Numbered from the stretch's first letter, positions 7,136 through 16,628 are shown. The stretch is DNA of 64,000 nucleotides from Apopatosoma sp963618495 (GCA_963618495.1 CAVESF010000005.1:1-64000), one strand, 5' to 3'. Made by a program: numbers and translations. Notes: generated by a model not told the origin, from the letters alone.

Positions 7136-7620
7136 ATGAAAATTTGTTGTGTTACGGGACATCGACCATATAAATTTCCTTTTGATTATATGGACAGGGA
7201 CGGAGAAGCGTACAGAAAATATGCAGACAGGCTTTATCTCGCGGTAAAGGAGCTTGCTCTCAATGGCTACGGGCTTTTTCTCTCGGGGATGGCGGACGGC
7301 GCGCGGACAGCGATTTCTTTTTCGCGGTTATGCGGGCAAAAGGAAAGCTTGGCGAGCGCGGAGAGGCAATAGCTTTCGAGGAGGTTTTCCCTTATCCGAA
7401 TAAAAAATCCGGGATATTCGAAATGGAATATCCCGGGATAAAAACTACGGTGTTTTCGCCGTGCTTTAACAGGTCGTGCTATCAGCGGCGAAACGAATAT
7501 ATGGTTGATAAATCCGACCTTGTGCTTGCCGTATGGAACGGCGAGAGGGCGGGCGGAACATGGAATACTATGGCGTATGCGGAAAAGACGGGAAAGCCGG
7601 TGAGATACATAATGCTCTGA
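7136..7620 (+). pseudogene. SLOG-family protein, interrupted by a frameshift
   Basis: The first part (from 7136) begins MKICCVTGHRPYKFPF and runs to LFLSGMADGAR, the N-terminal nucleotide-binding half of the YpsA/DUF1273 SLOG family. It then loses frame and stops at 7370-7372. The second part is in another frame, best resumed near 7300 as DSDFFFAVMRAKG, and ends with RNEYMVDKSDLVLAVWNGERAGGTWNT, the conserved C-terminal half. The break falls in the GC-rich run GGCGCGCGGACAGC at about 7293-7306. The parts together give the normal length. It is either a real frameshift or a sequencing error. In the family such proteins are thought to bind nucleotide-type ligands, with exact roles mostly unknown. 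Confidence 0.8.
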
Positions 7621-7628
7621 AAAAGCAA

Positions 7629-7660
7629 ATAAAAAACGGCTCGGCGAGTCGTTTTTTATT
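7629..7660. terminator. Bidirectional terminator
   Basis: AAAAAACGGCTC and GAGTCGTTTTTT pair around GGC, with A and T runs on both sides. It separates the SLOG gene from the convergent TetR gene, whose stop codon lies in the T run. Confidence 0.8.
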
Positions 7661-8228
7661 TGTCCAGTTCGCGGCGCAGAATCTGACGCACGCGGGTATA
7701 AACGGAATCGCCGCTTTCCTTTTCGGCGCCGTGCATGAGAAAGGTTGTCCCATATAGCAGGGCTTTAACAAGCATGGCTATCTCGGCGGCGGATTCTCTG
7801 CTCTCGCCTTTTTGCAGGCGATAATTTATGATGCGGTTCTCAATCCCCTCCGTCATCAGCCGCTTCTCCTCGGTCTGCTCGGCTGTGGCGTCGATATCGC
7901 CGAGCATTATCACTGCGAGAAACTGCGGATTTGCATTGAGAAAGAGGATGAATGTCAGGCAGACCTCGGTTATCTTTTCGAGATCATCCTCGTGCGCGGC
8001 GCAGACGGCTTTTTCCATCAGCTCCCACTGGGCGCGGATATAGCGAAGCATCTCGAGGATGAAATTGTCCTTATTTTCAAAATAGCTGTACGGCGTGGCG
8101 CAGGAGATATTACAGCTTGCCGCCACTCTGCGCATGGAAAATCCCGTTATTCCGTTTCGGCTGATTTCCGCTATTCCGGAAAGGATTATGCGCTCGCGAA
8201 GCGTTTTCAGTGCCGCCGTGTCCTTCAT
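7656..8228 (-). CDS. TetR family transcriptional regulator
   Basis: Protein of 190 residues. The N-terminal helix-turn-helix domain is clear at about residues 8-56: IILSGIAEISRNGITGFSMRRVAA, then CNISCATPYSYFENKDNFI. The C-terminal ligand-binding domain is unassigned. It is transcribed alone, with no divergent target next door other than the pheA operon some 220 bases away on the other strand. Target and ligand are unknown. Confidence 0.85.
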   Translation of the reverse strand: MKDTAALKTLRERIILSGIAEISRNGITGFSMRRVAASCNISCATPYSYFENKDNFILEMLRYIRAQWELMEKAVCAAHEDDLEKITEVCLTFILFLNANPQFLAVIMLGDIDATAEQTEEKRLMTEGIENRIINYRLQKGESRESAAEIAMLVKALLYGTTFLMHGAEKESGDSVYTRVRQILRRELDK

Positions 8229-8380
8229 TTTTGTGCCTCCGTACAGTTTTTATTTATGCTATTATAACACAAAATCAGCCGTTTTTCAAGCGGTTTTCAC
8301 TAAAATAGGGCGGAAAAGCTATATTTTGGTGCTGTTTTTCACAAAATACGGAGAAAAACCGATTTTTTTCGCATAAAGCA

Positions 8381-8440
8381 TTGACATTTCGGCGGAAAAG
8401 AGGTAAAATACAGATAAATTAACACTGATAAATTATGGAG
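8381..8440 (+). promoter_or_regulatory. Promoter and direct repeat before pheA
   Basis: TTGACA (8381-8386), 17 bases, TAAAAT (8404-8409). Two copies of GATAAATTA at 8413-8421 and 8427-8435, 14 bases apart, cover the likely transcription start and could be an operator. I see no T-box, leader peptide or terminator before pheA. Confidence 0.65.
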
Positions 8441-8447
8441 AACTGAA

Positions 8448-9542
8448 ATGGACAAGCTGACGGAAGCGAGAAAGATAATAAACTCGGTCGATGCCGAGAT
8501 GGCAAAGCTTTTCTGTCGCAGGATGGCGGCGGTGAAGGATGTGCTCGAATACAAGCGCGAGCATGGGCTTCCTGTGCTGGACACGGCGAGGGAAAATGCG
8601 GTGATGGAGGCAAATTCCGCGCTCATCGACGATGAGGTGCTGAAAGAATATTATGTCAGCTTCATCCGCTCGACTATGGCTGTTTCGCGCGAATATCAGC
8701 GCAGCCTGCTCTCCGGTATACGCGCGGCATACTGCGGTGTGGAGGGCGCCTTTGCCCAGATAGCGGCAAAGCATATCTATGCGGAATGCGAGGCGAAATC
8801 CTATCCGAGCTTTGCCGCGGCATATGCGGCGGTCGAAGCGGGCGAGTGCGAGGTTGCCGTTCTCCCGATAGAGAACAGCAGTGCGGGCGAGGTCGGGCAG
8901 GTCGTAGACCTTATTTTCGCGGGCAATCTCTATATAAACGGCATATACGAGCTTGCCGTGGAGCAGAATCTGATGGCACTCCCCGGGACAATGCTCTCCG
9001 ATATAAAAACGGTTCTCAGCCATCCGCAGGCGCTGATGCAGTGCGCGCCTTTTCTTGATGAAAAGGGCATGCAGACAAGGGCTTTTGAAAATACCGCGGC
9101 GGCGGCAAAATTCGTTTCCGAGAGCGGCGACCGCACTATCGCCGCGATAGCGAGCGACGAAACGGCGAACCTCTACGGGCTGGAAATAATCGAGCGCGAT
9201 ATAAATTCCGAGCGGAGCAATACGACGCGTTTCGCCGCCGTTTCAAGAGTGAGAAATGACAAGCAGAGCTTCCCGAGCGGGCAGGGGTGCGTACTCATGT
9301 TCGCAGTGAAAAATGAGGCAGGCGCACTTGCCGATGCCATCAATGCGATAGGCAGGCACGGCTTCAATATGCGCTCCATACACAGCAGACCGCAGAAGGA
9401 CACGATGTGGCAGTATTATTTCTACGCTGAGCTTGAAGGCGATATCAACGGCGAAAACGGCAGAGCGATGCTTGACGAGCTTGAGAGCAGATGCGACAGG
9501 CTCAAGCTTGCGGGCACATTCGGTCTGCATATGAAAATATAG
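8448..9542 (+). CDS. pheA: Chorismate mutase / prephenate dehydratase
   Basis: Bifunctional P-protein of phenylalanine synthesis, 364 residues. The AroQ-type chorismate mutase domain occupies about residues 1-85 (DAEMAKLFCRRMAAVKDV). The prephenate dehydratase domain follows at about 90-270, from YCGVEGAFAQIAA to the NTTRFAAVSR motif that contains the catalytic Thr-Arg-Phe. An ACT domain covers about 280-360, where the usual ESRP allosteric motif reads HSRP, so phenylalanine feedback is likely. It heads the aromatic operon and ends 11 bases before aroB. Confidence 0.95.
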   Translation: MDKLTEARKIINSVDAEMAKLFCRRMAAVKDVLEYKREHGLPVLDTARENAVMEANSALIDDEVLKEYYVSFIRSTMAVSREYQRSLLSGIRAAYCGVEGAFAQIAAKHIYAECEAKSYPSFAAAYAAVEAGECEVAVLPIENSSAGEVGQVVDLIFAGNLYINGIYELAVEQNLMALPGTMLSDIKTVLSHPQALMQCAPFLDEKGMQTRAFENTAAAAKFVSESGDRTIAAIASDETANLYGLEIIERDINSERSNTTRFAAVSRVRNDKQSFPSGQGCVLMFAVKNEAGALADAINAIGRHGFNMRSIHSRPQKDTMWQYYFYAELEGDINGENGRAMLDELESRCDRLKLAGTFGLHMKI

Positions 9543-9553
9543 GAGGCGGGAAT

Positions 9554-10582
9554 ATGATTCTCAATGTCAAAACATCGGCGGGCGGCTACGATATAATCTG
9601 CGAGCGCAGTGCGCTCTCTCATATAGGCGGTTTCCTGTCTCTTTCGCGCAAGGTACTCATCGTTACTGACGAGGGCGTACCCGCGCAGTATGCCGAAAGC
9701 GTTGCCAAAGCCTGCGGCGAGCCGCATCTCGTGACGCTCGCGTGCGGAGAGGGAAGCAAGAGCATAGCTTCATTTGAGACGCTCTGCCGCACGATGCTCC
9801 TGCATGAATTTACGCGCGGCGATGCCGTGGTAGCTGTCGGCGGCGGCGTGGTCGGAGATCTTGCCGGCTTTGTCGCATCGGCATATATGCGCGGCGTGGA
9901 TTTCTACAATATACCGACAACGCTTCTCTCACAGGTGGATTCATCAATCGGCGGCAAGACTGCTGTCAACCTCGCGGGGGTGAAAAATGCCGTGGGCGCC
10001 TTTTATCAGCCGAAGCGCGTGGTTATAGATTCCGATACTCTCGATACGCTCGATGAGCGGCTTTTTGCGGAGGGGCTTGCGGAATCGATAAAAATGGCGT
10101 GCATTTTTGATGGGGAACTGCTCGATTTCATTTCAGCCTGCGCCGAAAACGGCACGGTGCACAAAAATATAGACAGGATAATCACGGAATCGCTGAAAAT
10201 AAAGAAAGCCGTGGTTGAGGCGGACGAAAAGGAAAGCTCGCTTCGCCGCACGCTGAATTTCGGTCACACGGTCGGACATGCCATTGAGAGCCGCCTCGGT
10301 TGGCTTCATGGCGAATGCGTGGCGGCGGGAATGCTCGTTTTCTCCTCTCCCGAGGTGAGGGCAAAGCTCGTGCCGCTGCTCGAAAAAGCGGGGCTTCCCA
10401 CTCATGCCGATATCTCGGCGGAGGATACGGAAGCACTCGTTTCACATGATAAAAAAGCGGCAGGCGACGGGATAGTCTGCGTCTGCTGCGACAAGGTCGG
10501 CACATACGATATGCGCAGATATACGGCGCACGAAATAGCGGAGATGACGGAAAAGATATTCGGTGAGGGGGTGCGGACATGA
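9554..10582 (+). CDS. aroB: 3-dehydroquinate synthase
   Basis: Second enzyme of the shikimate pathway, which cyclises DAHP, 342 residues. NAD-binding GGGVVGDLAGFVAS and the IPTTLLSQVDSSIGGKTAVN substrate segment are intact, and zinc ligands are expected in the NFGHTVGHAIE and LHGECVAAGM motifs. AGGAGG at 9541-9546 is spaced 7 bases from ATG 9554; an ORF start further upstream lies inside pheA. The stop overlaps the aroC start (ATGA). Confidence 0.95.
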   Translation: MILNVKTSAGGYDIICERSALSHIGGFLSLSRKVLIVTDEGVPAQYAESVAKACGEPHLVTLACGEGSKSIASFETLCRTMLLHEFTRGDAVVAVGGGVVGDLAGFVASAYMRGVDFYNIPTTLLSQVDSSIGGKTAVNLAGVKNAVGAFYQPKRVVIDSDTLDTLDERLFAEGLAESIKMACIFDGELLDFISACAENGTVHKNIDRIITESLKIKKAVVEADEKESSLRRTLNFGHTVGHAIESRLGWLHGECVAAGMLVFSSPEVRAKLVPLLEKAGLPTHADISAEDTEALVSHDKKAAGDGIVCVCCDKVGTYDMRRYTAHEIAEMTEKIFGEGVRT

Positions 10583-11673
10583 AAAATACATTCGGCGACA
10601 GCCTTGCCGTAACGATATTCGGCGAGAGCCACGGCGCGGCGATAGGCGCCGTACTCGACGGGCTTGCTTCCGGCATTCCCGTGGATGAGGAACTCATTGC
10701 GCGCAGGCTCTCTCAGAGGCGTTCGAGCGGCGAGATTTCGACGGCGAGAAGAGAAGCGGACAGCTTCCGCATAATAAGCGGCGTTTACGGCGGGAAAACC
10801 ACCGGCACACCGCTCTGCATAGAGATAGAAAACAGCGATACGAGAAGCGCGGATTACGCGAATATCGAGACGCTGGCAAGACCCGGGCATGCCGACTATA
10901 CAGCGCAGATGCGATATCACGGATATCAGGATAAACGCGGCGGCGGGCATTTCTCGGGGAGAATAACGGCGGCGGCCGTTGCCGCGGGGGCTATAGTCGA
11001 GCGTGCGCTTGCGGACAGGGGGATAGCCGCGGCAACGCATATTCTCACGCTCGGCGGCGCTGGCGACATGGGCTTTTCATCCGACCCGACGGCAGAGATA
11101 GCGACGCTTCGCGAGGCGGCTTTCCCGACGATTTCATCCGATGCGGGCGAACTCATGCGCGGCGAGATACTTGCGGCAAGAGAACGGCGGGACAGCATCG
11201 GCGGCAAGACGGAAACGGCTGTTGTCGGTCTTCCGGCGGGCGTAGGCGAGCCTTTATTTGATACAGCGGAGGGACTTATTTCCCATGCGATATTTGCCAT
11301 TCCCGCGATAAAGGGAATCGAATTCGGCGCGGGCTTTGACCTCTGCCGCATGAACGGAAGCGAAGCTAACGACGCTTTTTACTCCGAAAACGGAAATGTA
11401 TATACGAAAACAAATATGAACGGCGGAATCAACGGCGGCATAACAAACGGAATGCCTATAGTTTTTTCCTGCGCCGTGAAACCTACTCCGAGCATAGCCC
11501 GCGAGCAGGACACCGTAAATTACATTACTGGAGAGGAAGCGAAGCTGACTGTACACGGTCGCCATGACCCATGCATAGTCCACCGCGCCTGCCCTGTGAT
11601 AAGCGCGATGACGGAGCTTGTGCTCTATGATATGCTCTCCTGCCGATACGGCACGGAATACTTTGCATATTGA
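10579..11673 (+). CDS. aroC: Chorismate synthase
   Basis: FMN-dependent enzyme that makes chorismate from EPSP, 364 residues. Family signatures seen are GESHGAAIGAVLDGLASGIPV near the start, RPGHADYT, and the GGGHFSGRITAA segment; the C-terminal HGRHDPCIVHRACPV motif is complete. It overlaps aroB by 4 bases and is followed by aroA after 9 bases. Confidence 0.96.
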   Translation: MKNTFGDSLAVTIFGESHGAAIGAVLDGLASGIPVDEELIARRLSQRRSSGEISTARREADSFRIISGVYGGKTTGTPLCIEIENSDTRSADYANIETLARPGHADYTAQMRYHGYQDKRGGGHFSGRITAAAVAAGAIVERALADRGIAAATHILTLGGAGDMGFSSDPTAEIATLREAAFPTISSDAGELMRGEILAARERRDSIGGKTETAVVGLPAGVGEPLFDTAEGLISHAIFAIPAIKGIEFGAGFDLCRMNGSEANDAFYSENGNVYTKTNMNGGINGGITNGMPIVFSCAVKPTPSIAREQDTVNYITGEEAKLTVHGRHDPCIVHRACPVISAMTELVLYDMLSCRYGTEYFAY

Positions 11674-11682
11674 GGTAAAAAT

Positions 11683-12894
11683 ATGAGAGTTACGATAAAA
11701 AAGGGAACTGCGCACGGCACGGTCGCCGCGCCTCCCTCAAAAAGCATGGCGCATCGCCTGCTGATATGCGCGGGGCTTTGCCGCGGCAAAAGCGTGATAC
11801 GAGGCGTGGAAGGCTCGCAGGATGTGCTTGCCACGCTTGATTGCCTGCGTGCGATAGGAGCAAAATGCGAGTTTGCGGGCGATACAGCCACCGTATACGG
11901 CACGGATTTTGCGGAGAGCGGGGAACGCACTCTGAACTGCCGCGAGAGCGGAAGCACGCTCCGCTTTTTCATTCCGATATGCATGCTTTTCTCGGGCAAA
12001 ACGCGCCTATGCGGAAGCGAAGCACTGCTTTCCCGTCCGCTCGACGTATACAAAAGCATCTGCCGCACGGCGAGGCTTCCATATAAGCAGGGAGCGGATT
12101 TTGTTGAGGTCGGCGGCAGGCTCGCTTCGGGAAACTTCAAGATTCCCGGAAATATCAGCAGTCAGTTTATAAGCGGACTTCTCTTTGCGCTTCCGCTTCT
12201 TTCCGGCGACAGCCTGATAACGATAGCACCGCCGATAGAGAGCCGTTCATATATAGAACTTACGCTCGGCGCGCTGAAAAAATTCGGCGTGGAAGCCTAC
12301 TGGAAAAACGAAAGAACGCTTTTTGTCGCAGGCGGGCAGAGCTATAAATGCGCCGATGTGACGGTGGAAGCGGACTATTCGAATGCGGCTTTCTTCTCCG
12401 TGCTCAACAGTCTCGGCTCGGATGTGACCGTCACGGGGCTTGATCCCGAGAGCGGGCAGGGCGACAAGGCATATGAGAAATTTTTCCCGATGCTGGAGCG
12501 CGGCACGCCCTCGATAAATATTTCCGATTGTCCAGATCTTGGTCCCGTGCTGTTTGCGCTCGCCGCGGCAAAGCACGGCGGCGTTTTCACGGGGACGCAC
12601 AGGCTGAAGATAAAAGAGAGCGACCGCGGCGCGGCGATGGCGGGCGAGCTTGCCAAATTCGGCGTCTGCGTGACCGTTGGCGATGACGATATCGTGGTCT
12701 ATCCCGCAAAATTTCATGCGCCCGACGCACCGCTCGAATCGCACAATGACCACAGGATAGTGATGGCACTGTGCGCCCTGCTGACGCTTTTCGGAGGCAG
12801 CATAAACGGAGCGCAGGCGGTGAACAAAAGCTTTCCCGATTATTTCGATAAGCTTGCCGCACTTGGCATAGAGGTGGAAAAAGATGATGTTTGA
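11683..12894 (+). CDS. aroA: EPSP synthase
   Basis: 3-phosphoshikimate 1-carboxyvinyltransferase, 403 residues, joining phosphoenolpyruvate to shikimate-3-phosphate. Motifs include PPSKSMAHR near residue 15, LNCRESGSTLRF, and the C-terminal KESDR and SHNDHRIVMAL active-site segments. It overlaps tyrA by about 8-11 bases. Confidence 0.95.
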   Translation: MRVTIKKGTAHGTVAAPPSKSMAHRLLICAGLCRGKSVIRGVEGSQDVLATLDCLRAIGAKCEFAGDTATVYGTDFAESGERTLNCRESGSTLRFFIPICMLFSGKTRLCGSEALLSRPLDVYKSICRTARLPYKQGADFVEVGGRLASGNFKIPGNISSQFISGLLFALPLLSGDSLITIAPPIESRSYIELTLGALKKFGVEAYWKNERTLFVAGGQSYKCADVTVEADYSNAAFFSVLNSLGSDVTVTGLDPESGQGDKAYEKFFPMLERGTPSINISDCPDLGPVLFALAAAKHGGVFTGTHRLKIKESDRGAAMAGELAKFGVCVTVGDDDIVVYPAKFHAPDAPLESHNDHRIVMALCALLTLFGGSINGAQAVNKSFPDYFDKLAALGIEVEKDDV

Positions 12895-13741
12895 TAAAAA
12901 CAAAAGAATACTGATAATAGGTCTTGGTCTGATGGGCGGCAGCTATGCGAAAGCGCTTTCGAAAAAGGGTTATCACATAGAGGCGCTCACGCTCGAGCAG
13001 AAGGATATAGATTATGCGCTCATGTGCGGCATGATAGAGCGCGGCTATACGGAGCCAAGCGAAGAGAGCGTATCTCATGCGGATATAGTAATCTTCGCAC
13101 TCTATCCGCACATCTTCCTCGACTGGGTGAAAAATTACGGTCATCTGATTAAAAAGGGCGCTATAGTTACCGACCTGACGGGCGTTAAAAGCGGAATCGT
13201 GCGCCCTGTGCAGGAGATGCTGCCGCAGGCGGAATTTATCTCGGCGCACCCGATGGCGGGCAGAGAACTCTACGGCGTCGAGCACAGCGACGATACTGTT
13301 TTTGCGGGAGCGAACTACATTGTGGTGCCGACGGAAAAAAATACGCCCGAGGCGATAGAATTCTGCAAGGCATTCGGACGCGAACTCGGCTTTTCCCGCA
13401 TAACGGAGCTCTGCGAGCACGAGCATGACGAGATGATAGCTTTTCTCTCTCAGCTCACTCACTGCATTGCCGTATCGCTGATGACCTGCCGCGATAAATG
13501 CGAACATTTTGTGGATTATACGGGCGACTCTTTCCGCGACCTGACGCGAATAGCGAAGATTAACGACGGAATGTGGAGCGAACTTTTCCTCATGAACAAG
13601 GAAGAGCTCTCCGAGCAGATGCGGCTCTTTGAGGATGAATTTCACAGGATGCGCGAGCTGCTAGAGGCGGACGACCGAGATGGACTGCGCGATATGATGC
13701 GCCGTTCCACCGCAAGAAGAAAGCTTTTTGATAAGAAATAA
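12884..13741 (+). CDS. tyrA: Prephenate dehydrogenase
   Basis: NAD-dependent enzyme that commits prephenate to tyrosine, 285 residues. The Rossmann motif is GLGLMGGSYAKAL (16-28), with DLTGVKSGIVRPV and SAHPMAGRE further on, and the C-terminal dimerisation domain carries LTHCIAVSL. No ACT domain is present. Two adjacent ATGs (12884 and 12887) follow GAGGTGG; either could be used. The start lies inside the end of aroA, so translation is coupled. Confidence 0.94.
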   Translation: MMFDKNKRILIIGLGLMGGSYAKALSKKGYHIEALTLEQKDIDYALMCGMIERGYTEPSEESVSHADIVIFALYPHIFLDWVKNYGHLIKKGAIVTDLTGVKSGIVRPVQEMLPQAEFISAHPMAGRELYGVEHSDDTVFAGANYIVVPTEKNTPEAIEFCKAFGRELGFSRITELCEHEHDEMIAFLSQLTHCIAVSLMTCRDKCEHFVDYTGDSFRDLTRIAKINDGMWSELFLMNKEELSEQMRLFEDEFHRMRELLEADDRDGLRDMMRRSTARRKLFDKK

Positions 13742-13774
13742 ATTGAAAAAATTCAAATAAAGAGGTATACGATT

Positions 13775-14806
13775 ATGAATATGGAATTTTTGAGAAAACT
13801 GCCGATACCGAAGGAGATAAAGGAACAGTTCCCCGTTTCTCCGGAGCTGGCGGCAAAAAAAGAAGCAAATGATGAGGCGATAAAAGCCGTATTTTCCGGC
13901 GAGAGCGATAAATTTATCCTTGTGATAGGTCCATGCTCGGCGGACAGAGAGGATGCCGTGCTTGATTATATCAGCCGCCTGCGCACCGTACAGGATAAGG
14001 TTGCCGATAAGATAGTTATCATCCCGAGAATCTATACGGGCAAGCCGAGAACGACAGGTGACGGCTACAAGGGTCTGCTTCATCAGCCCGATTCAAATGC
14101 CACTCCCGACCTGCTCAAGGGGGTTATCGCTATGCGTGAGATTCACATGAGAGCGCTTGCCGAGACAGGCTTTTCCTGCGCGGATGAGATGCTTTATCCC
14201 GAAAATCACCGCTATCTCTCCGACCTGCTCTCATATGTCGCCGTGGGTGCGCGTTCCGTCGAGGATCAGCACCACCGCCTCACCGCGAGCGGACTCGATA
14301 TCCCCGTCGGCATGAAAAACCCGACGAGCGGCGATATTTCCGTTATGATGAATTCGATAACGGCGGCACAGCATTCGCATTCTTTCATCTATCGCGGATG
14401 GGAGGTTGTCAGCAAGGGCAATCCTTATGCGCATGCGATCCTGCGCGGCTATGTGAATAAGCACGGTCAGTCCATGCCGAACTATCATTATGAGGATCTT
14501 ATCTTCCTTGCGGATACCTATGCGGAGAAGAATCTCAAGAATCCTGCCGTCATCATCGATACAAACCATGCGAACTCGGGAAAGAAATATAACGAGCAGA
14601 TTCGTATTTCCAAGGAAGTGCTGAACAGTTGCAATTATAATCCGAGCGTGCGCAAACTTGTGAAAGGTCTCATGATAGAGAGCTATCTTGAGGATGGCGC
14701 GCAGAAGATAGGCGAAAATATCTACGGTAAGTCTATAACCGACCCCTGCATCGGCTGGGAAAAGACAGAGCGACTCATCTATGATATCGCCGATATGCTG
14801 AAATAA
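13775..14806 (+). CDS. aroF: DAHP synthase, class I (AroF/AroG type)
   Basis: First enzyme of the shikimate pathway, condensing phosphoenolpyruvate with erythrose-4-phosphate, 343 residues. It is the long class I type: IGPCSADR, PRIYTGKPRTTGDGYKG, the VGARSVEDQHHR segment, GMKNPTSGD, and VIIDTNHANSGKK with a metal-binding His. This type is normally inhibited by Phe or Tyr; which one cannot be read here. RBS AAAGAGG. Last gene of the pheA operon; the pathway genes for dehydroquinase, shikimate dehydrogenase and shikimate kinase are not in the window. Confidence 0.94.
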   Translation: MNMEFLRKLPIPKEIKEQFPVSPELAAKKEANDEAIKAVFSGESDKFILVIGPCSADREDAVLDYISRLRTVQDKVADKIVIIPRIYTGKPRTTGDGYKGLLHQPDSNATPDLLKGVIAMREIHMRALAETGFSCADEMLYPENHRYLSDLLSYVAVGARSVEDQHHRLTASGLDIPVGMKNPTSGDISVMMNSITAAQHSHSFIYRGWEVVSKGNPYAHAILRGYVNKHGQSMPNYHYEDLIFLADTYAEKNLKNPAVIIDTNHANSGKKYNEQIRISKEVLNSCNYNPSVRKLVKGLMIESYLEDGAQKIGENIYGKSITDPCIGWEKTERLIYDIADMLK

Positions 14807-14813
14807 CAGAAGG

Positions 14814-14842
14814 GGGAATCCGCGTGGATTCCCTTTACTTTT
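14814..14842 (+). terminator. Terminator of the aromatic operon
   Basis: GGGAATCC, loop GCGT, GGATTCCC, then TTTACTTTTC. It is placed 8 bases after the DAHP synthase stop. Confidence 0.85.
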
Positions 14843-14942
14843 CGCATCCGGAAAAAATTTTCACTTTTTTTCTGCGAAAGGCGTGATTATTTCTATATAC
14901 CTAATGAAAGCGCAAAACACTTTTCAAAAGGAGATTAATCAT

Positions 14943-15626
14943 ATGAAAAAATTTTTATCGCTTATGCTTGTCGCTGTCATGTTGATAAGCCTTATCGCCT
15001 GCGGAAAGCAGAATGAAAACACGGGCGGCACTACGGAAAGCACCGCGCCCGAGACCACTTCCGAGCGCACTCTGCCGGAGATAACGACAGGTGCCGCCGA
15101 GACAACCACGGAAACGGAAAGCACCACCGAAACAACATCGGCGGAATGGAAATACAGGGAAGTCCCCTATGCGGAAGAGTCATATTACAAGCTGTTTTTA
15201 AACGGCAAGGAAATTTCTGGCTATAAGATACTTATCTATCAGACATCCGAATCTATATATCCGGAGCATTCCATCATAGCCGATGGCGAAGCCATATTTG
15301 CAACCAAGCATATGCTCGATCACGATGACGAGATACCCACCTATGAATACAAGGCAGGTGATAAATTTGAGATAGAGAGCGTTGGCAACAGCAGAATGAG
15401 ATTTTATGCCATATATGATATCGAGGGCAATAAGCTCGAATATGACGGCAAGGACAGATTTTATCCGATAGAAAATATAGATACGCTCGGCGCGGGAACA
15501 TATTATCTCGGTTTTTCCATAGTGGAGGAGAGCAATGAGCATCTTTTCGAGGGTTCGGAATATTATGACGGGATATACTATGTCAGGACAGAGAGTTATC
15601 TCTATATCAAAATAACGATAGAATAA
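14943..15626 (+). CDS. Lipoprotein with Thr/Glu-rich linker
   Basis: Secreted lipoprotein of 227 residues. The signal peptide is MKKFLSLMLVAVMLISLIAC with lipobox SLIAC, followed by a Thr/Glu/Ser-rich linker to about residue 68 and a globular domain of about 155 residues rich in Tyr. RBS AAAAGGAG before ATG 14943; an ORF start at 14883 lacks one. I do not recognise the domain. It is transcribed alone. Confidence 0.75.
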   Translation: MKKFLSLMLVAVMLISLIACGKQNENTGGTTESTAPETTSERTLPEITTGAAETTTETESTTETTSAEWKYREVPYAEESYYKLFLNGKEISGYKILIYQTSESIYPEHSIIADGEAIFATKHMLDHDDEIPTYEYKAGDKFEIESVGNSRMRFYAIYDIEGNKLEYDGKDRFYPIENIDTLGAGTYYLGFSIVEESNEHLFEGSEYYDGIYYVRTESYLYIKITIE

Positions 15627-15660
15627 GATTGCTCTTACTTCAATTGACTGTATTAAAATA

Positions 15661-15716
15661 AGGCATCAGTATTTTACGTCTTTATCTTGCTACGTATTGC
15701 TGATGCTCCTTTTTAA
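15661..15716 (+). terminator. Terminator after the lipoprotein gene
   Basis: GGCATCAGTATTTTACGT and ACGTATTGCTGATGC pair in a long stem with small mismatches around CTTTATCTTGCT, followed by TCCTTTTT. It may also serve the convergent PHP gene. Confidence 0.7.
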
Positions 15717-15724
15717 CACCCTCT

Positions 15725-16588
15725 TCAGTTCTTTGGGTACAAAAATAAATTCTTTTTGAGATTCTCATAGCATGAGTATGGCACGGCGAGATTGCCTTTT
15801 CCCTTACCGACGGCAATATCGGGCTTTGCCGCGCCGTGAAAATCACTGCCGCCGCTCGGCAAAATCTCAAGCTCACGGCAGAGGGTGAGCATATATGCCG
15901 TATCTTCCTCAGAATAAGTCGAATAATATGCTTCTGCGCCGTCGATTCCGCATTCCTTTGCGGCGAGGAGAATTTCTCTTGCCCGCGCGCGATTGACATG
16001 ATAAAGCGGATGCGCCCAGACGGCGACGCCGCCCCACTCGTGAATCTTGCCTACTGTGCGGAGAAAATCAAGTCTCGGCGCATGAACATAATATTTCTGT
16101 CCCTCGTCGAGATATTTTGCAAAAGCTTCGGAAACGGACGCCACATAGCCTTTTGCCTGCAGAAGCGCACCGATATTTGCGCGGTTTCTGTTTCTGTTCG
16201 GAAAGCGTTTCACAAATTCACCGTAGCTGATGTCAAATCCATCGGCGGCAAGGCGCTCTATCATCTTTTTATTTGCCGATTCCTTGGCGATATTGCGCTC
16301 CACCACATATTCCGATACATCATCGAAAATCTCGTGCGCGAGAAAAAGCCCGAGCAGATGCAGCTCCGTGCCCTCATAATCGGTTGTCAGTTCCGCTCCG
16401 CAGACGGCATCTATCGGTTTGCCCTCTGCGGCAGACAGAAAGCGCGCACAGCCATCGACGGTATTGTGGTCGGTAAGCGCCACTGCGGAGAGCCCTGCCG
16501 AGAGCGCAAGCTCTATCAGTTCCTCGGGCGTGCAGGAGCCGTCCGAAAAGACGGAATGCATATGCAAATCGCAAAATTTCTCTTGCAT
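15725..16588 (-). CDS. PHP-domain phosphoesterase
   Basis: Metal-dependent phosphoesterase of the PHP superfamily, 287 residues, resembling the TrpH/YciV (RNase AM, 3',5'-nucleotide bisphosphatase) group. Metal-binding motifs are DLHMHSVFSDG (7-17), LTDHNTV, an acidic GAELTTD, WAHPLYH, and GGSDFHG near the C-terminus. Substrate in this organism is inferred from family only. It is divergent from the rhamnosidase gene across a 163-base gap. Confidence 0.85.
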   Translation of the reverse strand: MQEKFCDLHMHSVFSDGSCTPEELIELALSAGLSAVALTDHNTVDGCARFLSAAEGKPIDAVCGAELTTDYEGTELHLLGLFLAHEIFDDVSEYVVERNIAKESANKKMIERLAADGFDISYGEFVKRFPNRNRNRANIGALLQAKGYVASVSEAFAKYLDEGQKYYVHAPRLDFLRTVGKIHEWGGVAVWAHPLYHVNRARAREILLAAKECGIDGAEAYYSTYSEEDTAYMLTLCRELEILPSGGSDFHGAAKPDIAVGKGKGNLAVPYSCYENLKKNLFLYPKN

Positions 16589-16628
16589 GATAAACCTCTT
16601 TTTTTAAAAAGCATTTTTCTTTTTCATA

